The notes: generated by a model from the letters alone, not told the origin. Shown: positions 35,200 through 49,129, counted from the first letter of the stretch. The stretch is DNA of 64,000 bases from Solenopsis invicta (GCF_016802725.1 NC_052669.1:20365770-20429769); one strand, 5' to 3'. Numbers and translations are program-made.

Positions 35200-36800
35200 A
35201 TGAACGTGCCGACGAACGAGGATCTTCTTGAGATACCACCGATCAAATATGAGTGTGAGTATCGATCGCACGTTTTTCTTCGACATTATATTACGTTTTA
35301 TTGACTCTTTTCTCCAAAATGTATTGTACTTCGGCATATCTTATACGTGCGAAGATTTCTAACCTCGTAATCTCTTCAACGTGGCTGATGCAAGGTTTTC
35401 GCAAATATGACGCGAATTTTTCTAGCAGTCTCGGTCTTAACAACATTCATGGGAAAATCTACGTTTTCTGTTACAGATCTCGACCACACCGCTGACGTGC
35501 AGTAAGTATTGCACTTCGTTGCAGCGTCGACCGGTTCATTTTGAAGGTTATCTAACCGGCTAACCTAAAAGAGCGCGCGAGCAATAGCGTGAAAACTAAG
35601 TCTGTTACCATTTGATTAATTCCAAGATTCGAAGCTTCAAAGTTAACTTCAAAGGTTCGGAGTTTTTTTTCGAATCTTCGAAGTTGTCAAAGACAACAGT
35701 CTTTTGAAAATACCCGAGACCGATAAATGTTATTTCCGAGATGGAGAGATCGCTATTGTTAGTGCGAACTACCGACTGTGTCCTAGATTGCACGCGTGGG
35801 GCGACACCCTGGACGAGGCATTTGAGCAATGCGCGATGGCAATGTTCGGCTACATGACGGACCTCGAGCGCGTGCAGGCCACGCAAGTTCACTACATCGA
35901 GGCTGAGGGTGATGATATGGAAAGTCTGCTTTTCCACTTCCTCGACGAGCTGCTCTATATGTTCAGTGCTGAGCCGTACATAGTCGCCAAGGTATAATTT
36001 CCTCGTTGTAGATCTTTGAAATAGATATATGGTGATGATTTATCTTTGCAGTAATGATAACAGTAACGTTCAACTTTTCAATCATCAATGTTTTTCAAAT
36101 ATTTATTCTTCATTATAACATGTTTTAAATATTTAAAAAACATTGTCTGCTGATTGGATTGATGACATTTGGAAATACAATTATATAACCATACAAAAAT
36201 TTATATTTTACACAAAATAGAAAAGATCTTCTGCTGCTAGTTAAAAATTACTAGCTTCTTAATGTTTTACTCTCACGCTGGGATCAGTTATTTGAAAAAC
36301 ATAAGTTAATTTTTGTCAAAATTGAGATATTTGAAGGAAATCGCTTATCTATCTTCTTTAATCTGAATCCCTTGATATCTCAATTTCAACAAAAATTGAC
36401 TTGTGTTGTTTTTCAAATGACGGATTTATTTATAAGCAATGTATGTTATGATATATTAACTACATATAATTAAGATAAATTTTACTGGCGCAATTTTGAA
36501 AATATTCCATCAAATAGTCACATCAAATAGTCGTTTTCGATCGAATCGCGAGACTCGTTTGCGTTTGCATTGTAAAACCAGAGGTGAAAATCTGTCTGCA
36601 CGTCTGTCACGCAGAGGGTCAAGATTACCGAATTTGATCGGCAAGGTTTTAAGATCAAGGCGACCGCGTACGGCGAAGAGTTTACGATCGGCAAGCACAC
36701 GCAAGGCGCGGAGGTAAAAGCCATCACGTACTCGGCGATGCAGATCCACGAGCGCCCGCAGGTGCAGCAGCCTGAAGTCTTCGTGATCGTCGATATATGA
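35200..36800 (+). CDS. Archease, cofactor of the RtcB tRNA ligase
   Basis: Archease activates the RtcB-type (HSPC117) tRNA ligase by promoting guanylylation, and so supports tRNA splicing and XBP1-type mRNA ligation. Four exons join in frame: 35200-35254, 35477-35501 (25 nt), 35787-35991 and 36615-36800, giving 156 residues. The split between exons 1-3 rebuilds the hallmark Y-L-D-H-T-A-D-V-Q. Exon 3 follows with LHAWGDTLDEAFEQCAMAMF, EAEGDDMESLLFHFLDELLY and MFSAEP. Exon 4 has KATAYGEEF, EVKAITYSAMQI and the C-terminal VFVIVDI. The invariant acidic residues of the metal site (the Asp of HTAD and the terminal VDI Asp) are present. AATAAA lies at 37023-37028. Confidence 0.93.
36282..36423. mobile_element. 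Inverted repeat in archease intron 3
   Basis: The left arm GATCAGTTATTTGAAAAACA...TGAGATAT pairs with the right arm GATATCTCA...TTTTTCAAATGACGG. Arms are about 48-50 bp with a 43-bp spacer. Probably a small MITE. Confidence 0.7.
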
Positions 36801-37028
36801 TATAATCCCCTGTTCACCGATCGTACCGTACGCATAACATTCTGGCGACTCCCTCTGAGAACAGCGTGGGGAAAAATAGCGTGGAAGAAAGGGGATGACT
36901 TGGCTTGAACAGAGGGGAAGTTGAAGGAAAAAGTAGGGGGAGGCGGTCGAAGGGCAAGAAGGGAAACCGTATGCCTCCCCTACGTAGGATGCGATCCTTT
37001 TGTACTTGCCCCGTAGGGTTCAAATAAA

Positions 37029-38299
37029 TACGTTACGAAGAATGCACCGGGCCTCCCTTCTTCTTGGCTCGACTTGACTCAGGCATGTATCAAGATTACT
37101 CAGATTCCCGGGAAAGCGCTATGAAAAAGTAAGGGACCTGCTTAGATAGACGTTTGTAATAAGAAACGCGTACAACAGTTTATTATTGTAGATATTTTTC
37201 TACTTGCTGCTTAGCATTGCTATTACGAGCAAATATGATTAGAATCATTGAGAGAAAAGTGCTTGATATTTGTGACTATAATTGTGGATAAAATAATTAT
37301 GATAGATTATTATTATTATTATTATTTTATTATTTTATATATATATATACACACTGCTGTAATGTTAGTAATAATAACTTGTGTTTATAATTCTAGGAAG
37401 TATGAAAAAGTTTTACAATAGATTATAATTTCAACCATAGTAAAATAATGAGAACTGGCAGGAAAAAAAATTGTTATACATAATAATCACAATTAATGTA
37501 ATTACATAATTATAGTGAATATAATTATTCTTTAAAATGCATTTGCCATTTACGCAACTATAACAACAGCTATAATTTGCATGGTTAAAACAACTATAAA
37601 CATATAGTTGACACCGAAAATGATTAGGAGTTACAGTTGAATTATGATAATTGCAGCCGTTGTTTTTTCACCTAGTGCAGTAAAGCCCTTCTGCTCTGAA
37701 ACAGCTGTTTTTATTAAAGTACGGTTCTCCTTTAATGTTGCTCTGCTCGCCACATATTTCCCTCGTAACGATCGTGCAAGAAAAAATATAAGACACCATA
37801 AATTAATTGCGCGCGCAACATTCTGCGCGCGTTATTAAAACAAGGCCCATTTTCACCAATTTAAATTGGTTAATTTTAACGAGCATTGTTAACGTTTTTA
37901 TAATACATTTCTCTGATTAATACTTATTGCATAGATGCACAAAGTTATAAGGAAGAAACCGATTTATTTCAAGTGCTAGACCATAGCTTTCTGCTAAATT
38001 TGATATTACGGGAGGATGTAATTAGCATTTTGTGCCACTCCCTTTCAATGTTATGTCTAAAATTAATAAAATTTTTGTGTACAATCGTGAAAGGGTCCAA
38101 TAGAATTATAGGTTCTATTATATTTAAATTATTCAACATGCGTGTATTTTCGTGACATAAAATAATTAGAAAAAGCGTGACATCCTGGGATCTTGAAAAA
38201 AGAATCTTGTTTAAAAAAATACAATTGTTTTGACTATTAACTTTTCTGTAAAAGATATTCTGTGGCGTGTTTCTCTGGAGAGATTAGACCAATCTCGAT
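37029..38299. other. Non-coding region downstream of archease
   Basis: AT-rich intergenic DNA with short (TAT)n/(TA)n runs near 37300-37350. Frames are short and lack family features. I see nothing to annotate. Confidence 0.6.
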
Positions 38300-39509
38300 T
38301 CTGCGATGAAATGAGATTTCATGGCGATGTGATCGAAATCAAATCTGCAACTTTTTGCCGGCGATAATTTGATCTCCGTCTCCCTCGCTGACATCGATTT
38401 TCCCATCATTTTCAACGCGACGCGAAGCGACATTCTCGGGAGGGGCCCTGCGTCTGCTTTCCGTCCCGCTACATCCCTGCGGCCGAGTGCCCCTTCCATT
38501 CGCGAAGGAAGGGACACAATCGTGTGTGTACGCGCCGAGTTTCGGGTAAGACCAGGCAAGAAAACGAAGGGGCATCAGTGTCCGGCAGGATCGTCGAAAG
38601 GCGCGCGTATGCGGCATCGTACGCGCTCGTTGCACGATCATTGTCAAATTAATACATCATTAAATTGCATAATTCGCGAGTGCCTCTCACGTAACGCCGC
38701 TCGTGTCCGTGCTCTCTCTCTCTGCCCCTCTTCGTTCCTCCCCGCCGGATCCGCTGACCGGTGAGGTCAGGATTAAAGGGACTCGTACTCGGTATCCCGT
38801 CGGCGCGTTTGGTGAGAAAGAGAAAGGGAAAAAAAGGGCGAGACGCGCGGGGGAAGGAACAGCGGAGAGGGAGAAGGGAAACGAGAGGAGGCTCTCACTT
38901 TGTTCGCCAACACCCCCGAGCATGGCGGACCGGTATGGTAATGGTGCGCTCCGGAAACGCGGGAATGCTTGCGAGAGTGTGGAAAGTGGATAACCGGTGC
39001 GGCGACGTCGACGCGAACGTGGGCAAGTGCGACGACCGCGGGGATACCTCACGGTAGCGGCGCTATCGCCGCCCGGGGACGCCAGAGATCCCCTTCGACC
39101 GGAGGGGCAGCAGCGGCCGTCGGCGGCGGCGGAGTATTTGGCGGGTAAACCGGACGCGGTGAGTCGACGCTCGACGGGGACGGACACCCGGCGCCGATGA
39201 TCTCGACGTGGATTCTCGACGGGGCGCGATGACGCGCGTGCAATCGCACGGAGTGCGCTCGTAATCGCATTGTTGACGCTATCGGACGGTGTGCGTGTGT
39301 GTGTTTGTTGTCGCGTGGTGGTGCTTTGCGCGTCGTTTCGTTGCTAAAACGGGACATCTCATCGGGAGAGACAGCAGCTTCGCTCGGCACGCGGGGGATC
39401 CCGCGCGGACCGACGCGATAGGAAAAGGATCGGGCGTATCTCGAGTGATACGAAACTGCTGGTGTCGCGGCGACGTCGCGACGCGGCGCGGCGCGGCGCG
39501 CGGCGACGG

Positions 39510-39520
39510 TTTTGGCGCGC
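39510..39520 (+). promoter_or_regulatory. E2F-like binding site
   Basis: TTTTGGCGCGC contains TTTGGCGC, an exact match to the E2F consensus TTTSSCGC. It lies 310 bp upstream of the donor at 39830. In GC-rich DNA such octamers also occur by chance. Confidence 0.3.
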
Positions 39521-41258
39521 GTATTTCAGCTGTCGCGCGTGACCGGCAGATGGCCGGTGCGCCGGCACACGAACACGCACACACGGACGACCGACGACGA
39601 CGTTGCCGCCGCTGTCGCGCTACACGGCGACGAGGGTGCCGCCGTCCGGTCCGTGAGCCGCGCACTTATGAAAGGCGGCGCGGGCCGACGACGCGTTGCC
39701 GCTGCGTGAAACGCGGACGCGTCCTGAGCCGAAAGTGCCTTCCGCCCGCCTGTGGCGAGTCGCGAGTGCCGCGGTGCCGAAGGAATTCTCTTCCCTGCCC
39801 CCACCTCCGAGGGCTACGCGTTATTTCCGGTAAGTTTACGCCTGACGTTTTCAAGTGTCACCTGTCGAATGCTAAGCGAAAGAGAGAGAGAGAGTGAGTG
39901 AGTGAGAGAAAGAGAGAGGATTTCTATCGATTGCGAAATCTCGGATTTTCCATCGATTTTGTTAACTCAATGACGATAGATACGCGCTGTATTTATTTTG
40001 ATTATTAAGCTATTTGTTTATTTTCACGCGTCTCTCCGTCCTCTCCGTCTAACCTTCATACTTTGCCTGGAGCTCGATGACAAGCTTTCGCTTGTCATCC
40101 CCGCTTGTTTCTTCCGCCCGCGATCTCTCCCGGCGAAGGAGGAAGCCTCACGCGCGCGGGAGATACAGCAGCGAGCGCGCACGCACCAATATCGCGACAT
40201 GTCCGCCGCTGACTCGCTCGCACGTACGCTTGAAAGCGTCACAGTGCCTCTCTCTTTCTCTCGTTCGCTTAACGGCTCGTGGCGCATGCGCGCCGCGCCC
40301 GAGCAGCGGTCGACATACTCGACTCACGCCGTTGCGGGCCGTACATACACGCGCCGGCGGCGCTCCAGGCGGCTCGCGGCGCTGCATGACGCGACGCGAC
40401 GCGACGGTACCGACTCTCTCGTTGCGGTCTCGTACACACCGATACACAGCTGGTGGCGCGGAGGGCCGGTGCACCACCTGCGCGCGAGAGAGAGGCCCTC
40501 CCCCTCCTTCCCCGACGTTCGCGAACGTACGCACGGACACGCGGCTGGTTCTCCGTCTGCTGCTGACGCTCTCCGTGCTCTCTGTCTCGCTCCTTCCCTC
40601 GCGCTCCGTTCCCTCTCTCGGGGTCGAGCCGAGCGAGCACCGGCGCGCCGCGCACGCGGCACACTCGGTCGCCGCTTCTCGTTGCCCGAATCGGCCAGTC
40701 GTGCCAGCGCGCCACGGAGCCCGTGCTTCGTCGTCTCTCCCATATATTCGGTCGGAAGGAAGGAACGGACGGACGAGCGAGCGAGCGAGCTGACCGATCG
40801 TCCGGATCCTCTCGCAAGCCGGCCTCCTCGTACGTGCACGCGCGACGCAACGAGAACACGCGTAGAGAAAGAGAGAGAGAGAGAGAAAGAGATATAGAGA
40901 AGGTTCTCGTTTCTCCTCGCTCGCGCTGCCGGCCTCCTGGTCGGCCTGAATCGAGCCGAGCCGACGAGCATGTCGAGGCGGGGCTCATCCTCGCTCTGAG
41001 TTCCGCCACACGTCGTATTCTAGAAAGAGAAAAACAACGGTCGAAACGTTCTCGAGCCGGCGCATTTTTCTGGGACGACGGACGCCCTTCCGTTGCACGA
41101 GGAACCGCCTGCTCGCCCTTGGCTACCTGCTGCCTGCCTGCCTGCCTGCCTGTTTTGCCTTGCCTGTGTCGATCCGCCTGTGCGTAGCGTAACCGTGGCG
41201 GTGGCGGCGGCGGTGGCAGTGGTATTGGATCGCGCAGAAAATGGACACCGTATTCTAG

Positions 41259-41279
41259 CAGCAGCAGCAGCAGCAGCAG
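41259..41279. repeat. (CAG)7 microsatellite
   Basis: Seven CAG units inside the CpG-rich block. A (CTG)n run of similar length lies 400 bp further on, in effect an inverted partner. Confidence 0.9.
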
Positions 41280-41692
41280 TAACACGTTCGCAGTAGAAAC
41301 GGGCGGCCTCGAGAGAAAAAGAGACGCACGCCGCCTGGAGAGAAAGAGAGAGAAGTTCGCGAGCGCACGACGATAGTATGTAAACGCCGCAACGACGACG
41401 ATTGCAACCAGGTCGGCAACGAGGTCGAGGGAACGGAGGACGAGGACGAGGGCGAGGAAGGCTGACGACGATTCGTCGAGGTAGTATATCGCGCGGCCGA
41501 CGTGGACCGTCTGTCGTCACCATCGTCGTAGTCCTCGGGACGAGCCCCGAGGTTCCGCTCCGTCCGGCGTGTTAGTCGCTCGTCGTACATCCCTCTCGAC
41601 GAGGCTTCCGCGACGATCGGCGGGAGGCCAGCCGGAGGACCTAGGGGATGCCCGGCTCCGATACTCGTCTTGCGACACGCGCCGCGTGCCGC

Positions 41693-41720
41693 GTGCTGCT
41701 GCTGCTGCTGCTGCTGCTGC
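41693..41720. repeat. (CTG)9 microsatellite
   Basis: About nine CTG/GCT units, 97 bp upstream of the plus-strand donor at 41818. Confidence 0.9.
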
Positions 41721-41946
41721 CTCGCTGAATCTTCTCCCGGAAGAGAGAGACAGAGGAGCGCGGGTCTCCGGTCTCAAAATACTGCGCGGCGCGGCGCACA
41801 CGTTTGCGAGCAGCCAAGTAAGTAGAAAAAACCGGGAGCGAGCGGGCGAGGAAGAGGGACGGGAACGGCGGCGGTGGCGGCGAGAGAGCGGGCGCGTACT
41901 ACCTCTTCGCGCGCCGCCGACTTGCCGCTCCCGTCTCTCTTTCTCG

Positions 41947-41954
41947 CGCGAAAT
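41947..41954 (-). promoter_or_regulatory. E2F-like binding site
   Basis: GCGCGAAA on the plus strand is TTTCGCGC on the minus strand, an exact E2F consensus. It lies 130 bp downstream of the donor at 41818. Confidence 0.3.
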
Positions 41955-43080
41955 CGACGCGTCAATCGTCGGCGTCGGCGATGACTGTTGGCGAAACTTT
42001 TCGGGCGAGACACGGGTTTTTTGCGCGCCAACAACAGGTCAGCAGCACCCGGGGTTCAGTCTGTCCTTCCTCGATCCGCCGCCGCCGGCGTGCGAATAAG
42101 AAAACAGAAAACCGAACGGTTTGCTTCCATCGGGAGAACCCCGTCCTCGAGGAACATCGATTTGACCGGTTCCGGAGCAACAGCGTGTAGTGATCGCTCC
42201 TTGATAGAGCGGCTCTTCACTAAAGCGAGTGGCCGTCCGGCGGTGTCGTTTTGGCTCTTTAAACGGGTTCATCGCGAGACGTGCACGCTCGCGTGAATGC
42301 GCGTATCTCCTTCTCTCCCTCCGATCCGGTGTCGCGTCGAGCCGGCACGCGTATAATATGCGTGCGTGAGTGAGTGCGTACGGGAAGCACTCAGCAGAGC
42401 GAGTGCGTCGGTGTGCGGCGTGCGCGAGGTCGCGACTTCGATTCTCGTTATTCGCCGGCACTGCCGGATCGACTCCCTCGTAATTCCGCGAATAAGACGC
42501 AGATTTGAGACACAGGGCTGGCGTAAAAAAGGAAAAGGTGTGATCGGGAACGAGAAGGAGCGATTCGCGAGTGGAATACGCGTGAATCTCGAAGGGCGGC
42601 TCGCGAGAGCCCTTCGCATTCCTCGCTCGCCTTCTTTCGCTCGTTCTCCCTCCCGAACGCCCGAAATACGCGCGCGTCTCTCTGATCTCGCGGAGAGGAT
42701 GCGATACGAACGGATCTCGATTCTCGAAAAACGATTGTGAACGTGATCGAGGCGCCGCGATATTTGACAGCTCCGCCAATGGGGAGGCGCCGCTTCCCTC
42801 CGCTCGCGCGCGCCATTGGTCGCTTACCGTCAGTCGCGAGCTCGGCGATAGCGCTTTTCCACGGCGCTTTCGAGAGGGAATCGAGAATTCGGACAATCGA
42901 TGGCGCGCGAGAGAACGCTGCCGCCGCCGGCGGTAACGCGTGGCCTTCGATCGATGTTAACAGCTGATTGCGCGCTCACGTCGGGCTAGGATCTGTGGCA
43001 CCACACTCGACCTAACCAGGTTTTGATAAGAGAGGCGAGAGACGCGAAATAAGTGTTTCGTGAAGCGCCGTCGTTCTATC

Positions 43081-45319
43081 TCACCATTCGGAAGTCAGCT
43101 TAATTAATTGGCCAGTTAACCCTACATACATTTTTTTTTTTACATACGTAGATTAGGCTGGATCCTCATGCAGACTCCAGCTTTAGCACCAGCTGCTTCA
43201 ACATCAGCGCTGTTTCAAATGTTGTGCAACAATCCAATTTTATAAATAATCTTCTAAATTTAAAAACTAACTTTGTTATGTTTCTTTGTAGTAAATGATA
43301 TACAAATTTATTTGATTTTACACGTTTTGTACGCATTAAAAAAAAATCGTAGTTTTCTTTGACTACTTGTGTTGTTAAAGAATTTTTTACATACGTTGAC
43401 TGAAAAAGTTGAGCTTGTTCGAACTTTGGGCGCGCTGTTATCATCAGAATATTTGCACATTATTTAATACAAACAAACATAATAAAGATAGTTAACATTT
43501 TAGGAGTTTATTTATAAAATTAGCTGTTGTTTTTTTGAGCATCCAGCCTTACTTCTTAGTCCATTCTATGTCCATCCAGAGAAAAGTTTCTTCGAGTCAA
43601 AAAATATTTGTTAAATCAAAGAAATTTGTGCATTACTATAAAATAAAGTTTCTTTAATTTGAAGACATTTTTGGTTGTTCTTTTTTATTAGAATTAAATA
43701 AATCGTTTGTGCAACACAGATCTTTTTTTTTTAAGTGAAAGAAATATATTTTTAAAACCAGAACTAAATTATTTCTTATATTTCTGTTAGTACTTTGAAT
43801 AAACAAGTTATTTATTTAAATTAAACAAATAATTTGAACAAATAAAGCTTTAAAGAAATGTACTAACGTAATATTTTGAAATCAAATAAATTTTTTGAAA
43901 CAAAGTTAAAGAAACCATTTCATCAATATAAGCATAACTTTTCTCTGGGTGTTTAGACATAACTATATAACTACTAAAAAACGCATATTTCTCGCGACAT
44001 TTTTTTCGAGTTAAACGCAGAGCAAATAAAAATTTTCTTATAAAATTTGGATTTTTGCCTGCCTATTATACAATCAAATTTGCTTATGAAAACAAATCGT
44101 GAAATACAAACGTTTAAACAAAAAATTTTCATAAAACTAGCGATTTGAAATGTTTGTCGAGTCTTAGGTTTCCCTTTATGTGCAGTTTTCTGCTTAAAAA
44201 ATAAGAGATTAATGTCTATTTCTACAATTATAGATTAAATGTAATCTCAGTGTAACTCGCTTTTTTTATCTTTCTACTTCCAAGAGTTAGGAATACTTCG
44301 ACCAACTCCGATTAACTTTAATCAATGATTAACGCGATCAGCAGAGCCAACATGGAAAGTAAAACAGTTTATTATTAGATCAAGATGGAAAATTCTTTTT
44401 TTTTTTTTTTTTTAATCTACATTTGATCGATAATAGCATCTGATGCATTTTATAATTTTAACAGATGGAATTATTAATTGTTTATTATTTGATGAATACA
44501 GACACTGTTGACAACACTACTGAATCGATTTAACCATCGATTAAAATTAATTTGAGTTGATCGAAGTGGCTCTTAGTAAATGATAAAAAGTTAAACCGAG
44601 ATTACAATTACAGTAATACAGAAGATTATTTAAACTTCATAAGCATTTAAACTCCAATCAATTTAATTTGTTTCAACCTTAAGAATTGCTTAAAGTAAAA
44701 TTTCTAATTCCATATTCGTTGCCCTTGATCTAACTTTGTTTTACATGTTAACAAAAACTTAATGATTCTATGTTGATATAAACTGGTATGGGTATCACTT
44801 AATTAATACTTGATAATAAACCTTTCAGTCACACATTTCGGGAAGCAGGTGGATTTTCACATCATACTATTATAGATTTTTGGAGTCGCTGAATTCGAAT
44901 CCGCAGTCAGATTTCCAAAATTAAAAATGGCAGACTCAATATGGCGGACAAAATACTTGAAATTGTAATATACTTGCATAAAATGTTCAAATTTGTGATA
45001 TAAGTTTTTGAGCGCACCGATTATAAAAAAAGTTAATAAAAAATTCAATTATTGTAAAATAATAATTTTATGATGTTTGATATATCCTGTTGGATTCGTC
45101 ATATTTAACCCGCCATTTTAAATACAAAATTTTCAAAATTTTAGTAGCTCTGAAGAGAGTCGAGATTGAACCTTTAGATAGTCGAAAACAACAAAAAGTC
45201 CAATAGTATTGATAAATAGTACATAATACAATTAAAAAAGAAAATAAAGATATCTCATATATGATACACTGTGACTAAAAGGGTTAATCAGCAATTAAAT
45301 TAATCGGGGTTTGTCCAAA
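43081..45319. other. AT-rich non-coding region
   Basis: No coding feature. It holds one MITE-like element (43571-43952) and long A/T homopolymers (for example near 44395-44412). Confidence 0.6.
43571..43952. mobile_element. MITE-like element with CCAGAGAAAAGTT ends
   Basis: The left end TCCATCCAGAGAAAAGTTTC and right end (reverse complement ACACCCAGAGAAAAGTTATG) are inverted repeats about 380 bp apart. The interior has several AAAGAAA/TTTCTTT blocks in both orientations. Non-coding. Confidence 0.65.
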
Positions 45320-45399
45320 GTCACTCTAAAGAGAGACTAGGCTGGTGTCGATAGAGCTCGCGACCTAAGACCTCTACGAGCGGAAGAACGAAATAAAAG

Positions 45400-46130
45400 G
45401 GCAGGGAGACGAAAAGAGAGAGAAATAGAAAGAGGGTTGGCTCGTCACATCTGGCTGCCTGAAGCCTCGTGCACACGAGACACATTGCGCATTCGTTTGC
45501 ATCCTCGCACAGCGCACGTCTCGTGGACGCCTGCCGCCACCACCGTCGTCGTAGCGGCAGCGGCGACGGCGGCGGCGGCGGCGGCGTTTCCTGTCTTCGA
45601 CGCACTGAGGATCCGGCGTTAGTACCCACGTCGTGCTCGAGTGCGAACATAAGGAACAAAGTCGTGAAATCGCTTTGCCGGCGGCTATTGGTAACCCCCG
45701 AGTAAGTGGCCGAATGGACTTTCTTCGCGACTTCTCTTCGTAACGCGAGAACACATTTCCGGGATCGATGTTGGTGTGCCGACGCACTGTCGATTGTGCC
45801 AACTCGCCAGGGCTGCCTCGACGGGCCATCCCCGGGAGTGACCAATCAACGGGCGGGAAGGCAAAAATCGTGCGATCTCGTCCCCTTCACGTCGAGTTAA
45901 AAATATACATGAAAGAACAATTTGATGGCATCGCATGTTAGAGATAAGCAGCTGTTTTTTCAATCGACGCGACATTACTTTTGCATCGAGCGCAGCCGAC
46001 GCGCTGTGCGATGTAACTTAACTTTGTACTTTGCTTTCGAGATAGCGGCCGACCAATCAATGACTCCGCATCGTGCAATGCTTCCAACCTTCCGGGCGCA
46101 CACTATTAGGCGGGAGATCCCACTATAGTT
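45400..46130. promoter_or_regulatory. Second CpG-rich block with a plus-strand donor
   Basis: GC-rich DNA with a (GGC)n run near 45565-45588 and a consensus donor CGA|GTAAGT at 45701/45702. The open frames here (up to 174 codons, minus) look compositional. It may be another non-coding first exon of the E2F gene or an enhancer island. Confidence 0.35.
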
Positions 46131-48284
46131 GTGTATCCGGCGAAAGACTGGAGTGACTTTAACTTTTATTGATGCTGTGACATCAATTCTCTAATTTTCT
46201 TCTTTCGATTTACGTCTGCATTTGGAGTATACTAACGAAACTGAATGCATATCTATATGATATTATTGTATGAATAATTTTAATAATTTTATACAATCGT
46301 TGATATTACTAATATATTAATATAAAAAGTAGCTCTTAAGGCTGTTAAGGGAAGGGGAGGATACAGTAGCTCCTCGAAATTAAACATGTATTTCGCTGTT
46401 TTTCATAATCTTACAAATTGTTTTCGAACTATAGGGGATGGATACAAATTTTATAAACCTCCTGTATAACACATTTTTACCCTGGGCTCTGGTTATTATC
46501 TGTTGTGCGTAAAATTATATCAATAATGCACTCAGTCATTGAAAACGTATAACTGATCCATTCAAAGAGAAACACGAGATCGAAACAATTTATTTATATT
46601 GTTTTTATAACGTAACAAAAATTTTCTGCGATCGAAATTGGATAGCTTTGAGTGCATCACAAGTGCAGGACGGAGTATATTTTCGAGACGCGAGCGCCGT
46701 CTCTTTAAATTGCACCCGGAACGATCGGCTCGCCTCGGAATGTTTGCTCCTTTTTTCTAAAATTCCCCAGGCCGAGCACCCCGTGGGTCCGTTCTCAACC
46801 GCATACCAAGCGTTTGCTATGTGAGGCCCTTAAGTTAACTCATTCAGTTTATATCATTTAGCGATATAATATTCTCTTCTAACTTGCTTTTTATTTTATT
46901 TAACTACGTCTGGGTATTGTTGATGATCTTTTGGTCATATGTAACAATTAAGTAATAAGATACATAAGTCACGCATATGAAAATACCATATCTTATTTCG
47001 ATATAAAAAATAAGAAATGTTTTCTCAGATTAATTGTTTTTGAGATTAATTTTTTATTTCTCCTGCAGACTCGTATTATATATTTGTTGAATTCTATCTT
47101 TTTGATTGATCGCAACGGTAACAATCGATTTATTTATTGATAAGTATATCTGAACAGCTTTTCTGATTGAGGAAAGAATATTTTTGTTAGAACCACTTCT
47201 CAAAGATTCCAAAATTTTTTTACTTAATTTTTAAGATAGTATGTTAATTTAACACAATGTGATTGTAATATTTGAGTATTTTGTGTTAAATTGATACAAT
47301 TTATGGATAAAAGAACAAGTAACAGAAAAATAATATTTTAAAATATAAATTCTAAGATAAATGAACAAGTTACGTGTTAATTTAATATATTGTAAATGTT
47401 AATTTTACTGAAGAAATTGTGCCAAAGTGTTGCACTTTTTCTATTAATCTTTTACGTAAAATGATAATAAACGTCGTTACTGACATTCATCTTGTATTAA
47501 ATTAACACAAAAATTGGGGTGAATCGTTTGTTTGAAACATGTGAAAAATGTGTTTAGTTTAACACAAAATTGTTTACTGCCTATGAATATTTCGAATTTA
47601 TTCGAGAAATGTGACTTGAGAATCGCCATCGTTGTAGAAGCGAACGTATTTGTAAAGAGCAGCACAAACAACTATGACCGTTCGCTCAGTTTAGACGTAG
47701 CGGATAGACGAATCCTAAAATTTGTGTCGAATTATACCTATTGCAACTGTTGAAGTGAAGAAATCGACATTAATCTTGACATTATAATCACGTGCTGTCT
47801 TTATCGCGTTACGTTTCCAACATGCGTGAGCAAATATCGCAAAGTGCTACCTATGCGACGGTTTATACCAGTGATGTTTATACCAAGGCATACTTGCGCG
47901 AGAAATGACTTTCGAGAACGTAATCTCCTTATTTATAGCTTCTGGATGGATATGAACGATGGTCACGTGTGAACGCCTCGGTTGACACAGACGACGAAGT
48001 TGGTCCTTAAGCACCTGGGAAAAGTTTTACATGCAGAACGTGTCTATCTTTTAAATTAAACACTGAGAGCCTGTCTTTATCATCGTGAATTTGTAAATTG
48101 TGCACAATTTTCTTATTTTTAGATGGAAGATAAAACTGCCTAGTGGCATAGCTGACGGTAATTTGAATAAAGGCCTCGAATCTTGATTAGGTGTTGATGA
48201 TTAATGACACTATGGGACTTATTAAGGGGTTTTCTTTAGAGGCCTAAAAATGGACTGTTTTTTGAAAATGGATTGCGAACAGAC

Positions 48285-48502
48285 TACACAGAAAAACAGT
48301 TAGTATCAAATCAACAATTTATTGTTTCATAGAATATAAAATCTTTTTGAAAGAATTTATAATCTTAAACAAACATAATTTGCTACATGAAGAAATTTGG
48401 TTCCTTCGTTTAAGATTATCAAATTTTTCGGAGAAAATTTTATATTCTTGCTTATAGATGAAACGATGAATTGTTGATTTGATACCAATTTTTTCTGTGT
48501 AT
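48285..48502. mobile_element. 218-bp MITE with TACACAGAAAAA ends
   Basis: The left end TACACAGAAAAACAGTTAGT...ATCAAATCAACA pairs with the right end TGTTGATTTGATACCAATTT...TTCTGTGTA. A TA dinucleotide lies at both ends, the Tc1/mariner target duplication. Inner parts pair imperfectly. Confidence 0.85.
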
Positions 48503-49129
48503 ACAACCGATTAAGATGAAGCTTTTTATTTGTTTTAATATAAAGTTTTATCTTATAAATTCCAGAATTAAAATGATATTTGTCATCTCCATCTCTCCTC
48601 TTTTCTGGTCCATTGAATTTGACGCGTTGAGAAAAATATAAACATCGCGGGAAATTCCCGACGATCTTATAATGAAAATATTTTAATAATTCTTTTTTAT
48701 CAATATTATATTTTGCATTGGTATACGCAGTTACCGACATTTGGGTTAAAATTAGAAACTTAATAAAATGGCTGCAAAGCGAAAATCATGTTTTAATTTT
48801 CAGTAGTTTTTCGCGCATGTTCATTGAAAAAAATTTAAATTAATCCCATGTGATCGTTATGATGCTTCACTGAAATGTGAGTTAAGAATTAGCAAAATAC
48901 TTTGGTAATGATGGAACAATAATGCTGTGATACTTTTTAAAAAATAACAAGCGATTAGCTGGCGTTTTGAGCACCGAGAAATATTCGAAGAGAACTGGAA
49001 TTGATGTAATTTCGATAAATTTGATGTAGACAGATGAGAACATGTGCAATAGATTATTTTGTTATTTATTTAAAATCGAAGACATGCAATTGAGGAAAAA
49101 TTTTTCTTCTTTACTCTCTTTTTCCGTAT

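Larger units (their letters stand above)
38300..43080. promoter_or_regulatory. CpG-rich block with candidate E2F first exons
   Basis: About 4.8 kb of GC- and CpG-rich, low-complexity DNA in an AT-rich neighbourhood, with GAGA, CAG, CTG and CCTG tracts. It contains plus-strand donors CCG|GTAAGT (39829/39830) and CAA|GTAAGT (41817/41818), and E2F-like sites TTTTGGCGCGC (39510-39520) and GCGCGAAA (41947-41954). Open frames up to 338 codons occur on both strands, but they are a by-product of high GC: Arg/Ser/Pro/Ala-rich and without domains. I read it as a promoter region with non-coding 5' exons, plausibly of the downstream E2F gene. A separate long non-coding transcript is possible. Confidence 0.45.

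Noticed and set aside
39998..40897. 299-codon plus-strand frame
   Set aside because: Same GC-driven artefact; ends in an RERERE run from a GA repeat.
40269..41285. 338-codon minus-strand frame in the GC-rich block
   Set aside because: Compositionally biased (Arg, Ser, Leu runs, LLLLLL from CAG repeats), overlapped by comparable frames on both strands, no domain and no splice logic. Long frames are expected where stop codons are rare.
45321..45845. 174-codon minus-strand frame in the second GC-rich block
   Set aside because: Low-complexity, poly-Pro/Arg from the GGC run; overlaps other frames of equal length.
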